Source: Gemmatimonadota bacterium (GTDB lineage: Bacteria; Latescibacterota; UBA2968; UBA8231). From it: a stretch of 64,000 nucleotides of DNA. The notes beneath the pieces were generated by a model. That model did no database searches. It saw nothing but the letters and a program-made list of their open reading frames with translations, and had not been told where the DNA came from. The translations under genes were made by a program, and so were the position numbers. Each line of letters opens with the position of its first letter. Position 1 is the first letter of the stretch. The stretch spans positions 47,638 through 111,637 of the forward strand of contig JABHDC010000028.1 in assembly GCA_018673255.1 (NCBI GenBank), in the 5' to 3' direction. This document shows positions 33,488 through 42,154 of the stretch, one piece after another.

Positions 33488-34255
33488 CTACAGATCGAAC
33501 TCGGCTACGACGGGTGTGTGATCGGAGGGTTTCTCCCAGGCGCGGGGCTCGCGATTGATCACGCAGCCCGTGCAGGCTGAGGTGAGCGCACCGGAGGTCA
33601 GGACGTGGTCGATCCGCAGGCCGCGATTGCGGCGGAAAGCGCCCATGCGGTAGTCCCACCAGGAGAAGGTCTGCTCTTCCTGATCGAAGAGCCGATATGT
33701 ATCCGTCAGCCCCAACCCGATCAAACCGGCAAAGGCCTGGCGTTCCACATCGGAAAACAGCACCTCTCCCGCCCAGGCCACCGCATCGTGTACGTCGCGC
33801 TCTTCAGGTGCAATGTTGAAGTCGCCCACGACGGCAAAGTGCTCGTGGTGGGCAAGTTGATCGGCAATGTAATCCTGGCAGGCGGCCAGCCAGTCAAGTT
33901 TGTAGGCGTACTTCTCGGATCCCACACTCTGACCATTGGGCACGTAGATATCGAGGAAACGAATCGGACCGATCGTCGCTCCCAGCACGCGCCGTTGCGG
34001 ATCCTTCAGGCCGGGCAGGTCCGTGATGACATCCGTTGCCGGTTCACGACTCAGCACCGCGACGCCATTGTAGGTCTTCTGTCCGCTGAACACGACGTGA
34101 TACCCGGCCGCCTCGATCTGGGCCACGGGGAAATTCTCGTCGATGAGCTTTGTTTCCTGCAGACCGACGATGTCAGGCTGGTCCGCTTCCATCCACTGCA
34201 GAACGTGCGGTAGGCGAACCTTGAGTGAGTTCACATTCCATGTCGCGATCTTCAC
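33488..34255 (-). CDS. xthA: Exodeoxyribonuclease III
   Basis: The 255-residue enzyme has all EEP nuclease motifs of the exonuclease III family: IATWNVNSLKVRLP (Asn7), DIVGLQETKL (Glu34), YNGVAVLSR, FLDIYVPNG (Tyr), HFAVVGDFNIAP (Asp-Asn), TFSWWDYR, RNRGLRIDHVL and the closing EKPSDHTPVVAEFD (catalytic His). It cuts DNA at abasic sites and removes 3' blocks in oxidative-damage repair. I use the GTG at 34255, which gives the normal MKIATWN start with GGAG 9 bases upstream. A GTG two codons earlier directly abuts the stop of the redoxin gene. It is co-directional with that redoxin, six bases after its stop. Confidence 0.92.
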   Translation of the reverse strand: MKIATWNVNSLKVRLPHVLQWMEADQPDIVGLQETKLIDENFPVAQIEAAGYHVVFSGQKTYNGVAVLSREPATDVITDLPGLKDPQRRVLGATIGPIRFLDIYVPNGQSVGSEKYAYKLDWLAACQDYIADQLAHHEHFAVVGDFNIAPEERDVHDAVAWAGEVLFSDVERQAFAGLIGLGLTDTYRLFDQEEQTFSWWDYRMGAFRRNRGLRIDHVLTSGALTSACTGCVINREPRAWEKPSDHTPVVAEFDL

Positions 34256-34261
34256 ACCCAC

Positions 34262-34837
34262 TCACTCCGTCGACGGTGACATGACCCGAGCGGCGGCGAA
34301 CAGGACGTCGCGAGCCAGGCGGACCTTGTATATGGGATTCACGTATTGGTACTGGATCACGCCGTCGCCGTCGATGAGGAACACGGCAGGTACGGGCAAT
34401 CCACCCTTGCCCGGCGGCCGATACGCCACGCCATAGGCATGGGCCAGCTCCAGTTGCGGGTCGCTGAGCAGCGGGAATTTCACGCCCCATTTCTGGGCGC
34501 TGTCTGCCAGCTTCTCGGGGGGATCGATACATGCGGCGATGATCTGGAAACCCAGATCCTTCAGGACATCAACATCAGCTTGCAGTTGAACCAACTGCCG
34601 GCGGCAGTGTGGTCACCAATGGGCGCGATAGAAGACCATAATCGTGGGACGCCCATCCATGGCGACCTGCAGATCGAAGTCTGCGCCAGTGGCATCAGGC
34701 CAGACCCCGCCCGGAGCGCGACTGCCAATCAGCAGGGGCTGCACCTGTTGGGGTGTGGCGGGAAGCTCGGCCGTCGGCTCTGCACTGACGGGAGCGCACA
34801 ACGCGCCTGCCAGGGCGAGTACGAAGATCCATTTCAT
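34262..34837 (-). CDS. Redoxin (AhpC/TSA-like) with in-frame TGA at the catalytic Cys: probable selenoprotein
   Basis: ATG at 34837 with AGGAGG 9 bases upstream opens a signal peptide (MKWIFVLALAGALCAPVSAE) and a thioredoxin-fold domain of 191 residues in one frame. A single TGA at 34613-34615 interrupts it at codon 75. The flanks are FYRAHW-[TGA]-PHCRRQLVQLQ. Relatives read HWCPYCRxQL there, so the TGA replaces the first Cys of the CxxC and gives U75-x-x-C78. Beyond it the fold continues intact (IIAACIDPPEKLADSA, PVPAVFLIDGDGVIQY). A bSECIS-like hairpin follows the TGA at the right distance. Read as Sec, this is a complete periplasmic peroxidase or thiol oxidoreductase. Read as a stop, it is a nonsense pseudogene. 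No selA/B/C/D gene lies in the window to decide. It precedes xthA. Confidence 0.75.
34582..34598 (-). promoter_or_regulatory. Bacterial SECIS-like hairpin after the redoxin TGA
   Basis: In the mRNA, GCAGUUG-GUU-CAACUGC forms a perfect 7-bp stem with a 3-base loop. The loop begins with G 22 bases after the UGA, and the hairpin starts 15 bases after it. Known bSECIS elements need an apical loop about 16-37 bases downstream with a G in its first two positions, and this fits. An alternative hairpin (ACUGCC/GGCAGU) competes with it. Confidence 0.6.
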
Positions 34838-35015
34838 CGTTAACTGCCTCCTGCGTAGCTCGGGGTCTGCTATGTCTCGTACTCCGTGGGCGGCAGCTGG
34901 CCACCGATCCATCGCGTCGTCGAATCATCGCGCCGTGGCACCGTGGAACCGTGGCGCCGAATCGACTGGCTCATCCGACCATCGACGCAGGGAGTATCGT
35001 CGCCGCCCGCCTCGA

Positions 35016-36563
35016 CTACAAGGGCAACCGATCCCCCGCATGGATCTGACGCACGGTATCCACCGTATCGGCATCGCTGGCGAGTTTGTCGGGTCGATAT
35101 CGCTTCACGCGGGCAAATCGCAGCGCCAGGCCTGCAGGATACTTGGGAGATGTCTGCACCCCGTCGAAGGCAATTTCCACGACCAGTTCGGGGCGTACGT
35201 GCACAGTATGCCCATCCCGCCCGATCTCCCGCAGTAGCAATTGTTCCGTCTGCCACTGGAGCATGACATCCGTCATGCCCTTGAAGGTCTTGCCGAGCAT
35301 GGCGAATCCCCCAGTGGCCGGATCGCGGGCTCCAAGATGCAGATTCGACAGCTTGCCCTGGCGACGGCCACTGCCCCACTCCACGGCCAGCACGACCAGG
35401 TCGAGAGTGTGGCTCGGTTTGATCTTGAGCCACCCTGCCCCACGCCGTCCCGCTTCGTAGGTGGCTGTCAGATCTTTGGCCATGACACCCTCGTGTCCGG
35501 CAATCAATGCATCATGGAGGAATCGCGCCGCCTCGGCCTTCTGGGCCGTGACGATGTGGGGAATCGTGTTCTTCTGCCCCACCGCATTGGTGAGTACCTC
35601 CAACCGGTGTTGGGTCGTCGCATCGAGCAGATCCTCGCCGTCGGCGTGCAGACAATCGAAGAAAGAGCAACTCAATGGCAATTGCTGGCGCAGGGCATCG
35701 ACATCGAGCCGCCGGCCAAATCGACGCATCGTCGCCTGGAATGGCAGCGGTCGGCCCTGGTTGTCGAGGGCGAGCGCTTCACCATCGAGAATGAGGCGAT
35801 CCACGGGGAGTGCCCGGGCGAGCTCCACCACTTCGGGAACCGCTGCCGTCACATCATTCATCTGACGCGTGTAGACCTGTACGTCGTCGCCATCACGGTG
35901 CACCTGAACACGAGCACCATCGAGTTTGTAGTCGAGCCCGATGGCACCCTCAAAATGCTCCAGGGCATCCTCGACGCCATCGGCCGTCTGCGCCAGCATG
36001 GGCTGTACAGGCGTGAACAGTTGCAGGCGAAAGCCGGCCAACGCACCTGCCCCCTCTTCGAGAGCCGCCAGAGCAACGGGCAGCAGATCCCCTGCAACCA
36101 TGGCGGCGCGCCGCACGAGGCTGGCCTCGATCTGCGTTGCCTGAGCGATGGCCTCTACCAGGATACCTTCCTGGGCGCCCTGGCGTAACTCTCCGAATAC
36201 GAGGTCGGCAAGCCACGCCTGCTCCGGTGCCGTCGCGCGTGTGAGCAGATCGGCCAGTGCCTGAACACGTGCCCGGCCTGACCCTGCCCCGGACAGACTT
36301 GCGATTCTCGTGAAGACCTCGTCCACTTCACCGATGTGCAATGTGGGTGTGTCGGCCGCGGAAGCTGGCATGGCATTACGCAGGGCAGCCCCTCCGACCC
36401 CGATGCGCCCCTGCGGCAGTTGGCCACACAGATAGGCGATACCCGCCCGCCGCTCCCCCACGGGCAGGCGCGTGAGGGTCTGTGCGAGCAGGCCGATCTT
36501 GCGCTTGCGTGAGCGATCCGCCGTTACCTTGAGGGACGTGTCCACCAGTTCAGCCAGTAACAT
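35016..36563 (-). CDS. ATP-dependent DNA ligase
   Basis: The 515-residue protein has an N-terminal DNA-binding domain (about 1-185, with ERRAGIAYLCGQLPQGRIGVG). The nucleotidyl-transferase core follows with the AMP-accepting lysine Lys213 in LDYKLDGARVQVHR (motif I KxDG). Next come LILDGEALALD (III), SFFDCLHADGEDLL (IIIa), EGVMAKDL (IV) and GWLKIKPSHTLDLVVLAVEWG (V-Va). The OB domain ends with RPELVVEIAFDGVQTSPKYP and ALRFARVKRYRPDK (VI). This is the archaeal-type LigB-like ligase kept by many bacteria beside the NAD+ ligase. It seals nicks in repair. It starts 2 bases after the stop of the 706-residue unknown, so both share a transcript. The 178 bases downstream to the redoxin hold no gene. 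Confidence 0.92.
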   Translation of the reverse strand: MLLAELVDTSLKVTADRSRKRKIGLLAQTLTRLPVGERRAGIAYLCGQLPQGRIGVGGAALRNAMPASAADTPTLHIGEVDEVFTRIASLSGAGSGRARVQALADLLTRATAPEQAWLADLVFGELRQGAQEGILVEAIAQATQIEASLVRRAAMVAGDLLPVALAALEEGAGALAGFRLQLFTPVQPMLAQTADGVEDALEHFEGAIGLDYKLDGARVQVHRDGDDVQVYTRQMNDVTAAVPEVVELARALPVDRLILDGEALALDNQGRPLPFQATMRRFGRRLDVDALRQQLPLSCSFFDCLHADGEDLLDATTQHRLEVLTNAVGQKNTIPHIVTAQKAEAARFLHDALIAGHEGVMAKDLTATYEAGRRGAGWLKIKPSHTLDLVVLAVEWGSGRRQGKLSNLHLGARDPATGGFAMLGKTFKGMTDVMLQWQTEQLLLREIGRDGHTVHVRPELVVEIAFDGVQTSPKYPAGLALRFARVKRYRPDKLASDADTVDTVRQIHAGDRLPL

Positions 36564-36565
36564 AT

Positions 36566-38686
36566 TCAGCCCTGCCTCTGCTTCATCTTCTGAAGAACCG
36601 CGATGGCACCCTCACGGATCTTCAGGCGATGGACCTCTCGATCATCGATTCGTGTCAGCTCCTGCAACTCTGCCACGGCGGGTTCGCCCACACTCGGCAA
36701 CCGCGACAGCATCTCCGGATAGGCATCACTCCGGTCCAGTCGGATGAGGACGCCCGCCAGCAGGGCGAGCAGCGTGTCGTGATCGGAAGACTGGCGCTGC
36801 AGGTAGTCGAAGCGATTCAACCGCGCCCGAACACCGGCAGGATCGGAACTGACCGTGTGGGCCGCCTCGGGTATCAGGCCCCTCAGGTCATTCACGAGTC
36901 CACGCTGATTGTTGCTCCAGTCGAGTTCCACATCGCCACGCAATGTGCGTGCCTGCGCCAGCAACACATCGTCGTAGTGATCGTGTATATCCATCTTGCG
37001 CAGCATGTCGAAGAGCAGATCCGTCTCTCGATCCTCCGGCAATCGGCGCAGCACCCCACCGGCAACATCGGCCAGCTTGCTCACGTGGTGCGACGGTCCG
37101 TCGAAGTTGACCGGCGCAGCCACCATTTCCTCACGATCTGCCTCGTCCAGATCGGGACGGGCCAATTGCAGCGCCTTCAGCGTGAGAGCCCGAAGGAACC
37201 AGCGCCCCTCCAGCCGCTCGCGCTTGGGCAGCCTCAGGAATCCATCCAGTTCATCACCGATCTGGCGCAGCAGCCGAATCGCAACGTAATCGCGCACGTC
37301 GTTACTGACACTGTTCGGCGTGCCTTCCGGGCCCGTAGACGAACGCCCCTGGATCATCGACTTGAAGTCCGTCATCAGGTCGATGTCGTCACCCACATAG
37401 GTGATGTATGGCTTGCCCAGGGCGTGTTCCTCGGCAACGGCGTCATAGAAGGCCGTAATCCCCGGCAACCCCGCCTCCACCATGCATTCCATGAGTCCAT
37501 CGGATCTAGCCTGCCGATCGACACCGAAGCGCGACACATCACGCAGATCGTGAATGAAATCTTCCACCGTCTCCGGTTCGAGCAGCATGCCCCGCGACTT
37601 GGCCTGATCGAAGGCGATGCGATGCACGATGTCACGGTCGACGAGATACTCATCCGGATGATCGAAGGCGTCCTTGATGGCATCGATCTTCAGCACACCC
37701 CACGCACTCTCCCGCCGCTCATCGAAGGTCTCATTGCCCACGTGATACGGATCCTGCAGCAGGATATCAGAAGTCTGCACCTGGCCACGATCGAACATGG
37801 GCGAATCCTCCCCGCCGCGATTCTCTCTGCCCGGGCGATCCCATCCGTAGAAATCCCAGAAGTAGTGGCGGTAGAACTGCATGAATTCCGTGTCCGTCGA
37901 GGTCGCATCGTATTCATCGTATTGCTTCGTCTGCCGCCGCAGACCACGCTTGGAATTGCGTCGGAAGCGCTTGCGCACCTCTTCTTCCCGCTCGCCGGCA
38001 ATGCGTCGGTGCTTGTTCAACGACAGAAGCGTGTCCTTCATCCAGTAGTAGCCGGGAATTCCGAAGTGGCTGTGCATCCAGGTCTGGGTGTGTCGGGCCA
38101 GTTCCACGACCAGGTAGTAGTCGAGCAGTTTCCAGGCCTCCTGCAGCAGGATCTCGCTGAAGGCCCAGGGATGATAGCCGGCTTCATAGGCGGCCATCAG
38201 AACGCCTTCGGGCAGGTAGATCGTGCGCCGCGTACGGCCCATGTGGAAGGATTGATGACACCGCGAATCGCTGAAGTAGAGCAGATCCCGCCCCTTCACC
38301 ATGGTCACACTGATGCCGCGGGCAAACATGGCGTCGAGGAGATAGTCGGGGATGAGTCGGATGGCGCGATAGAAGTAGTTGACCACGTCGTGGCCGGCAT
38401 GGAAGCGCGGCAGGCGCTCATCTTCCTTCATCAGAATGCCAGCACGCAGCCGCGTCTGCTGGCCGAAGATGACCGTCTTCTCCGAATTCCGGATGATGGT
38501 ATTCACCTGCGCGTGTGATACATCGCCTTCGCGCAGACCACTGTTGGGACGATCATCGGGAGTGGCCAGGAACTCTTCGTTGCGGCGATCGACTTCCTCC
38601 AGATACTGCCGTGACAGCAGACGGCGTGCGTCCTGGATCTGAAGCTGAGCCTGGCGCTCTTCTCGTGCGGAGGGCTGTTCGGTCAT
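36566..38686 (-). CDS. Large uncharacterised protein coupled to DNA ligase
   Basis: The 706-residue protein has no signal peptide or membrane segment. It is rich in charged helices. Notable segments are IPDYLLDAMFARGISVTMVKG, HQSFHMGRTRRTIYLPEG, WAFSEILLQEAWKLLDYYLV, SHFGIPGYYWMKD, a highly basic RKRFRRNSKRGLRRQTKQYD, HYFWDFYGWDRPGRENRGGED, DLRDVSRFGVDRQ and a C-terminal HEAT-like helical part. The middle shows no HExxH, so a metalloprotease reading is not supported: the position that suggested it (SEILLQEAWKLL) has a Gln in place of His. I do not recognise the family. It is immediately upstream of the ligase gene and 33 bases downstream of the epimerase gene, so a link to DNA or to a nucleotide-sugar step is possible but only by context. 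Confidence 0.7.
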   Translation of the reverse strand: MTEQPSAREERQAQLQIQDARRLLSRQYLEEVDRRNEEFLATPDDRPNSGLREGDVSHAQVNTIIRNSEKTVIFGQQTRLRAGILMKEDERLPRFHAGHDVVNYFYRAIRLIPDYLLDAMFARGISVTMVKGRDLLYFSDSRCHQSFHMGRTRRTIYLPEGVLMAAYEAGYHPWAFSEILLQEAWKLLDYYLVVELARHTQTWMHSHFGIPGYYWMKDTLLSLNKHRRIAGEREEEVRKRFRRNSKRGLRRQTKQYDEYDATSTDTEFMQFYRHYFWDFYGWDRPGRENRGGEDSPMFDRGQVQTSDILLQDPYHVGNETFDERRESAWGVLKIDAIKDAFDHPDEYLVDRDIVHRIAFDQAKSRGMLLEPETVEDFIHDLRDVSRFGVDRQARSDGLMECMVEAGLPGITAFYDAVAEEHALGKPYITYVGDDIDLMTDFKSMIQGRSSTGPEGTPNSVSNDVRDYVAIRLLRQIGDELDGFLRLPKRERLEGRWFLRALTLKALQLARPDLDEADREEMVAAPVNFDGPSHHVSKLADVAGGVLRRLPEDRETDLLFDMLRKMDIHDHYDDVLLAQARTLRGDVELDWSNNQRGLVNDLRGLIPEAAHTVSSDPAGVRARLNRFDYLQRQSSDHDTLLALLAGVLIRLDRSDAYPEMLSRLPSVGEPAVAELQELTRIDDREVHRLKIREGAIAVLQKMKQRQG

Positions 38687-38719
38687 GGGTTGCCTGCAGG
38701 GCCACCGCCCAGGTGAAGC

Positions 38720-39481
38720 TCAGTCTGCCGGGGCCTCGGCCCTCGGCAGATGCAGGTGTCCCCGCGGCTCCCACCCGAGCAATGCGCGGGCGCGCGAGAT
38801 ATTCACCTGTTCGCTGCTTTCGTCACCGGCGATGAAGAACGTGTCGAAGCGACCGGTACCGCCCTGTACAAAATCGAGTCCTGCCAGGTAGGCATTGGCC
38901 AGGTCCTCTTCGTCCGTCGGCACGACCCCCAGCACGGGTTCCGCACTGCGACGTTCGATGTAGCGCTCTCGCGTGGAGGGACCGGTGATGCGGAAGACGG
39001 CCAGATTCATCCCGAATTCACGCGCAAAATAGCGACAGATCTGCTCCGAGAATCCCTTCGTCAAGCCGTACACATTCGGTCCGTCCAGAGGGACAGTGTC
39101 CTCGGAAGCATACCAGGTTCTGCTGCGGTGATGGACACTCATGGTGCCTGTGTGAATGCCGGATCCGATCCCCATCTCGTGTGCCGTGAGCAGCAGAAGA
39201 TGCAACCCCATGCAGTTGACCTGGTAGTTGTCAATCGTCAACTCCACCGTGTGATCACGGCTGAATCCTCCCTGCCCTCCCTTCATCACGACGGTGATGA
39301 AGGTGTCCATACCATCCAGGCCCCGGCGTAGCGAATCGGGATCGGTGATCGAGCCCTCGACGAAATCGACATCGTGTTGAGGTCGATTCACGTCGAGGAC
39401 CCTCACCGTATGCTGACGGCACAGATAGGGTGTGATGAAACTGCCGACCAGACCCGATCCACCTACGAGCAGAACGTTCAT
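38720..39481 (-). CDS. NAD-dependent epimerase/dehydratase family protein
   Basis: The 253-residue extended-SDR protein has the Rossmann motif LLVGGSGLVGSFITPYL, DVDFVEGSITDPDSL, an Asn region NYQVNCMGLHLLL, TMSVHHRSR where Ser/Thr is expected, and NVYGLTKGFSEQ with Tyr-x3-Lys. FRITGPSTRERYIERRS marks the sugar-nucleotide pocket end. It is short for the family, lacking part of the C-terminal substrate domain. It acts on nucleotide sugars or related metabolites. Its start overlaps the stop of the sodium symporter by four bases (ATGA). Confidence 0.8.
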   Translation of the reverse strand: MNVLLVGGSGLVGSFITPYLCRQHTVRVLDVNRPQHDVDFVEGSITDPDSLRRGLDGMDTFITVVMKGGQGGFSRDHTVELTIDNYQVNCMGLHLLLLTAHEMGIGSGIHTGTMSVHHRSRTWYASEDTVPLDGPNVYGLTKGFSEQICRYFAREFGMNLAVFRITGPSTRERYIERRSAEPVLGVVPTDEEDLANAYLAGLDFVQGGTGRFDTFFIAGDESSEQVNISRARALLGWEPRGHLHLPRAEAPAD

Positions 39482-40989
39482 TTTGCCACGCTACCCCGTC
39501 CCTCGAGCCGGTCGAAGAGGCGCTCCACTTCGGCTTCTTTCTCCGGAGTGCGTTTCGAGATGAAGCCTTCACCGAAGAAGATGATCGTTGCCACCAACAT
39601 CTCTCCACCGGTGTAGATGGCAAAACTGTCAGGATACATGCTCTTCAGGATACCGAAGGTGATGAAACCGCCGAACAGTGCCCCCAGCGCGCCCCGCGTC
39701 GTCGTCCGCTTGAACAACATGCCGAACATCAGTGGGATCGCCACAGGGGGAAGAATCGCCCCGAAGAGTTTCACCGTCTGAGAGAACACCTTCCCGATAC
39801 CGGCAGAGCCATCCACCATGAGCGCCGTGCCCAGCACGGCGGTTCCGAAGGCAAGAGTCGACAGGCGAGCCACCATGGTCAGTTGCTGCTCCGTGAGAGG
39901 CTGCTTGTGGGCACGCTCCCAGACATCCTTGGTGAAGACCGCCGCCAAGGCGTTGATATCGCTGTCGATCATCGACATGGTCGCGGCAAACATCGAGCAG
40001 ACCAGCAGACCGAGCAGACCCGGCGCCATGCCTGCAAGAACCTGCTTGGCCATCAGCACGTAGGTCTGGTCCGGATCGAAGCCGGCGATCGGTGCCGCCG
40101 TGATGGGATCGAAGAATTCCGGCATCAGCAGAGGGGCCGTCCAGGCGGGCACGAAGATGACCAGCGGATAGATCAGGAACAGGGCGCCTGACAACAATGC
40201 CGCCTTCTGTGTGTCGCGCGCGTCGCCGACGGCAATGAAGCGTTGTGCCAGCCCCCAGGTCCCCCCGTTGTAGCTGAAGATGATGACGATGAGATAGACC
40301 AACCAGAATTCGATCCCGATCCCCGCGTCCGGATTCAGCAGATTGCCATGCGACTCGGGCAGCTGCTCCCACATGGAACTCCAGCCACCGACGGCGGCGA
40401 GTACGGCCGTGACAACGATGATGCTGAGGAAGAACTGCACGGCGAATTGCACGAGGTCGGTGAGCACCGTTGCCCACAGTCCACCGATCAGGACATAGAG
40501 ACAGGTGACCACACCGCCGACGATGATGATCGGTGTGCGATCCCATCCGGTGGCGACCTGCACGACGATGGCGATGGCGTAGAGTTTGATTCCCAGGTCG
40601 ATGAACTTGATGCCGATTCCTGACAACGCGACCACGACACGCACCGGTGCACCATAGCGCTCTTCCAGATACTGCACCGGCGTGAGCACCTTCAGTCTTG
40701 ACCAGCGTGGGGCCCAGACCTTGGCGCCGATCATCATGGCGATGAAGCATGGGACAGAAAACAGCATCCACATGCTCAGACCGGCGCTGGCCGCCTTGCC
40801 GGCAAAGCCGACGAAGACGACGGCGCTGTAGCCTGAGACGTGATGGCTGATGGCCGCCATCCACCAGGGCAGAGAATGCCCGGCGGCAAAGTAGGCGTCC
40901 GTCCCATGCGATCGTCGACTGGCGATCAGAGCCAGCCAGACCATGGCGAGCGAATAGAGAGCGACGACGACAAAATCAATGGTTCCCAT
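39478..40989 (-). CDS. Sodium:solute symporter (SSS family)
   Basis: The 503-residue protein has about 13 membrane segments and SSS signatures: TDAYFAAGHSLPWWMAAISHHVSGYSAVVF (N-terminal, ~27-56), LTPVQYLEERYGAPVR, VVTCLYVLIGGLWATVLTDLVQFAVQFF, GTWGLAQRFIAVGDARDTQKAAL and VCSMFAATMSMIDSDINALAAVFTKDVW. The last segment is the usual SSS core loop. A GGAGA Shine-Dalgarno precedes the ATG. The family imports sugars, proline, iodide or vitamins with Na+. Substrate is not readable. It is followed by the epimerase, which suggests an uptake-and-convert pair for a sugar or uronic acid. Confidence 0.88.
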   Translation of the reverse strand: MGTIDFVVVALYSLAMVWLALIASRRSHGTDAYFAAGHSLPWWMAAISHHVSGYSAVVFVGFAGKAASAGLSMWMLFSVPCFIAMMIGAKVWAPRWSRLKVLTPVQYLEERYGAPVRVVVALSGIGIKFIDLGIKLYAIAIVVQVATGWDRTPIIIVGGVVTCLYVLIGGLWATVLTDLVQFAVQFFLSIIVVTAVLAAVGGWSSMWEQLPESHGNLLNPDAGIGIEFWLVYLIVIIFSYNGGTWGLAQRFIAVGDARDTQKAALLSGALFLIYPLVIFVPAWTAPLLMPEFFDPITAAPIAGFDPDQTYVLMAKQVLAGMAPGLLGLLVCSMFAATMSMIDSDINALAAVFTKDVWERAHKQPLTEQQLTMVARLSTLAFGTAVLGTALMVDGSAGIGKVFSQTVKLFGAILPPVAIPLMFGMLFKRTTTRGALGALFGGFITFGILKSMYPDSFAIYTGGEMLVATIIFFGEGFISKRTPEKEAEVERLFDRLEGRGSVAK

Positions 40990-41214
40990 GTGTTCTCCTG
41001 AACGTGCCCGTGGATATTCTGCGGACGAAAGAAAGGCCTCAGAGCGCCGCAGGCCAACGACGCCAGACTTGTCCGGCTATTTGCATGGCTCTTTGCCTGA
41101 CTCGTTGCACAGTCCGGCTGCCCATACGTGATTACGGCGACGTGCACGACAGCGACATGATTGGCGTCAGGCCCCCGCTGGATATCGACTCCGCTTCACC
41201 AGACCAGGAGCACC

Positions 41215-42066
41215 ATGAACCGCCCTGTCCACATCGCAGTCGTGCAGCCACCTGCCGTCGGCGAAGGTGTGTCCCACAAGCAGATGATCGATGCAGCTGT
41301 GGCCCTGGTGGCTGAAGCGGGTACCACCGGTGCCGACATCGTCTGCCTGCCGGAGTATCTCAATGTCATGGGTTGCGACGAGGCCACGTGGCTACATCCG
41401 GGGCCGGCTCGGGAGAGTCGGACCCTTGAGCAGATCTCCGGACTGGCGGCACAACACTCGATGCATGTGATCCTGCCCGTGCTCGATGAACGGGAAGGGG
41501 GCCTCTACAACACCAGCCTCGTCATCGACCGCACCGGAACGATCGCCGGCCACTACGACAAGACCCATCTCACAGCCGTGGAACGTGAAGACCAGGGCGT
41601 GCGCGCAGGCGACGACTATCCCGTATTCGACCTCGACATCGGCCGGATCGGAGTGATGACCTGTTACGACGGACACTTCCCGGAAGTCGCAGGACTCCTG
41701 GGCCGCGCCGGCGCACAGATCATCTTCTTCCCCTCTTTGCAGCGGCGCGTCACAGCCGAACAACTCGAACTGCAGGTACGTTGCCGCGCCATCGACAACT
41801 GCGTGTGGATCGCACGGTCCAGCTATGGTCACGAGCCGGGAGTCGCCTGGATGCCCGGCATGGCAGCCGGCAAGAGCTGCATCGTCGACTTCGAGGGTAC
41901 CGTGCTCGCCGACACCGGCCCTCGTGTCGGCATCGCGAGCCACGTGGCCGATCTCGACCGGCCGCAGGTGAAGGAACGCTCCTTCGGTGGCGCGATCGGT
42001 GATGCCCGGCAATTCCTGGCCGATGACCGCCGCCCCGCCACCTACGGCGGGCTCACTAGTGAATAA
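41215..42066 (+). CDS. Carbon-nitrogen hydrolase (nitrilase family)
   Basis: Start ATG at 41215 is preceded by AGGAG. The 283-residue protein has the complete Glu-Lys-Cys triad of nitrilases: Glu47 in DIVCLPEYLN, Lys116 in GHYDKTHLT and Cys150 in GVMTCYDGHFPE. RGAQIIFFPS-like (GRAGAQIIFFPSLQRR) and RAIDNCVWIARSS strands follow. It hydrolyses a C-N bond in an amide, N-carbamoyl compound or nitrile. Substrate class is not readable. The 88 bases to the next gene on the same strand include TATACT at 42103-42108 as a possible -10 box, so the downstream gene may have its own promoter. Confidence 0.9.
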   Translation: MNRPVHIAVVQPPAVGEGVSHKQMIDAAVALVAEAGTTGADIVCLPEYLNVMGCDEATWLHPGPARESRTLEQISGLAAQHSMHVILPVLDEREGGLYNTSLVIDRTGTIAGHYDKTHLTAVEREDQGVRAGDDYPVFDLDIGRIGVMTCYDGHFPEVAGLLGRAGAQIIFFPSLQRRVTAEQLELQVRCRAIDNCVWIARSSYGHEPGVAWMPGMAAGKSCIVDFEGTVLADTGPRVGIASHVADLDRPQVKERSFGGAIGDARQFLADDRRPATYGGLTSE

Positions 42067-42154
42067 CCGGTGAGCCCGGTCGCTCTGCATCGCGTCGGCG
42101 TGTATACTGGCTCGAATCACCACGACCAAGGCAGCACAACAGGAGAGTCATCAG

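Noticed and set aside
34262..34837. Reading the TGA at 34613 as a plain nonsense mutation (two separate short genes)
   Set aside because: Not excluded, but less likely: the downstream half has no start site, is fully conserved in pattern, and the TGA replaces the catalytic Cys with a fitting hairpin after it.
36629..38518. Long plus-strand open frame (629 residues) opposite the 706-residue unknown
   Set aside because: It is antisense to a well-formed minus-strand gene, has no ribosome site, and its composition (many H, R, Q) is that of a complementary-strand shadow.
36566..38686. Anthrax-lethal-factor-like metalloprotease reading of the 706-residue protein
   Set aside because: The position that suggested it reads SEILLQEAWKLL, with Gln where the HExxH His would have to be; no zinc motif is visible.
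39629..40864. Minus-strand open frame inside the SSS symporter
   Set aside because: Different frame of a clear membrane transporter; R/H-rich composition.
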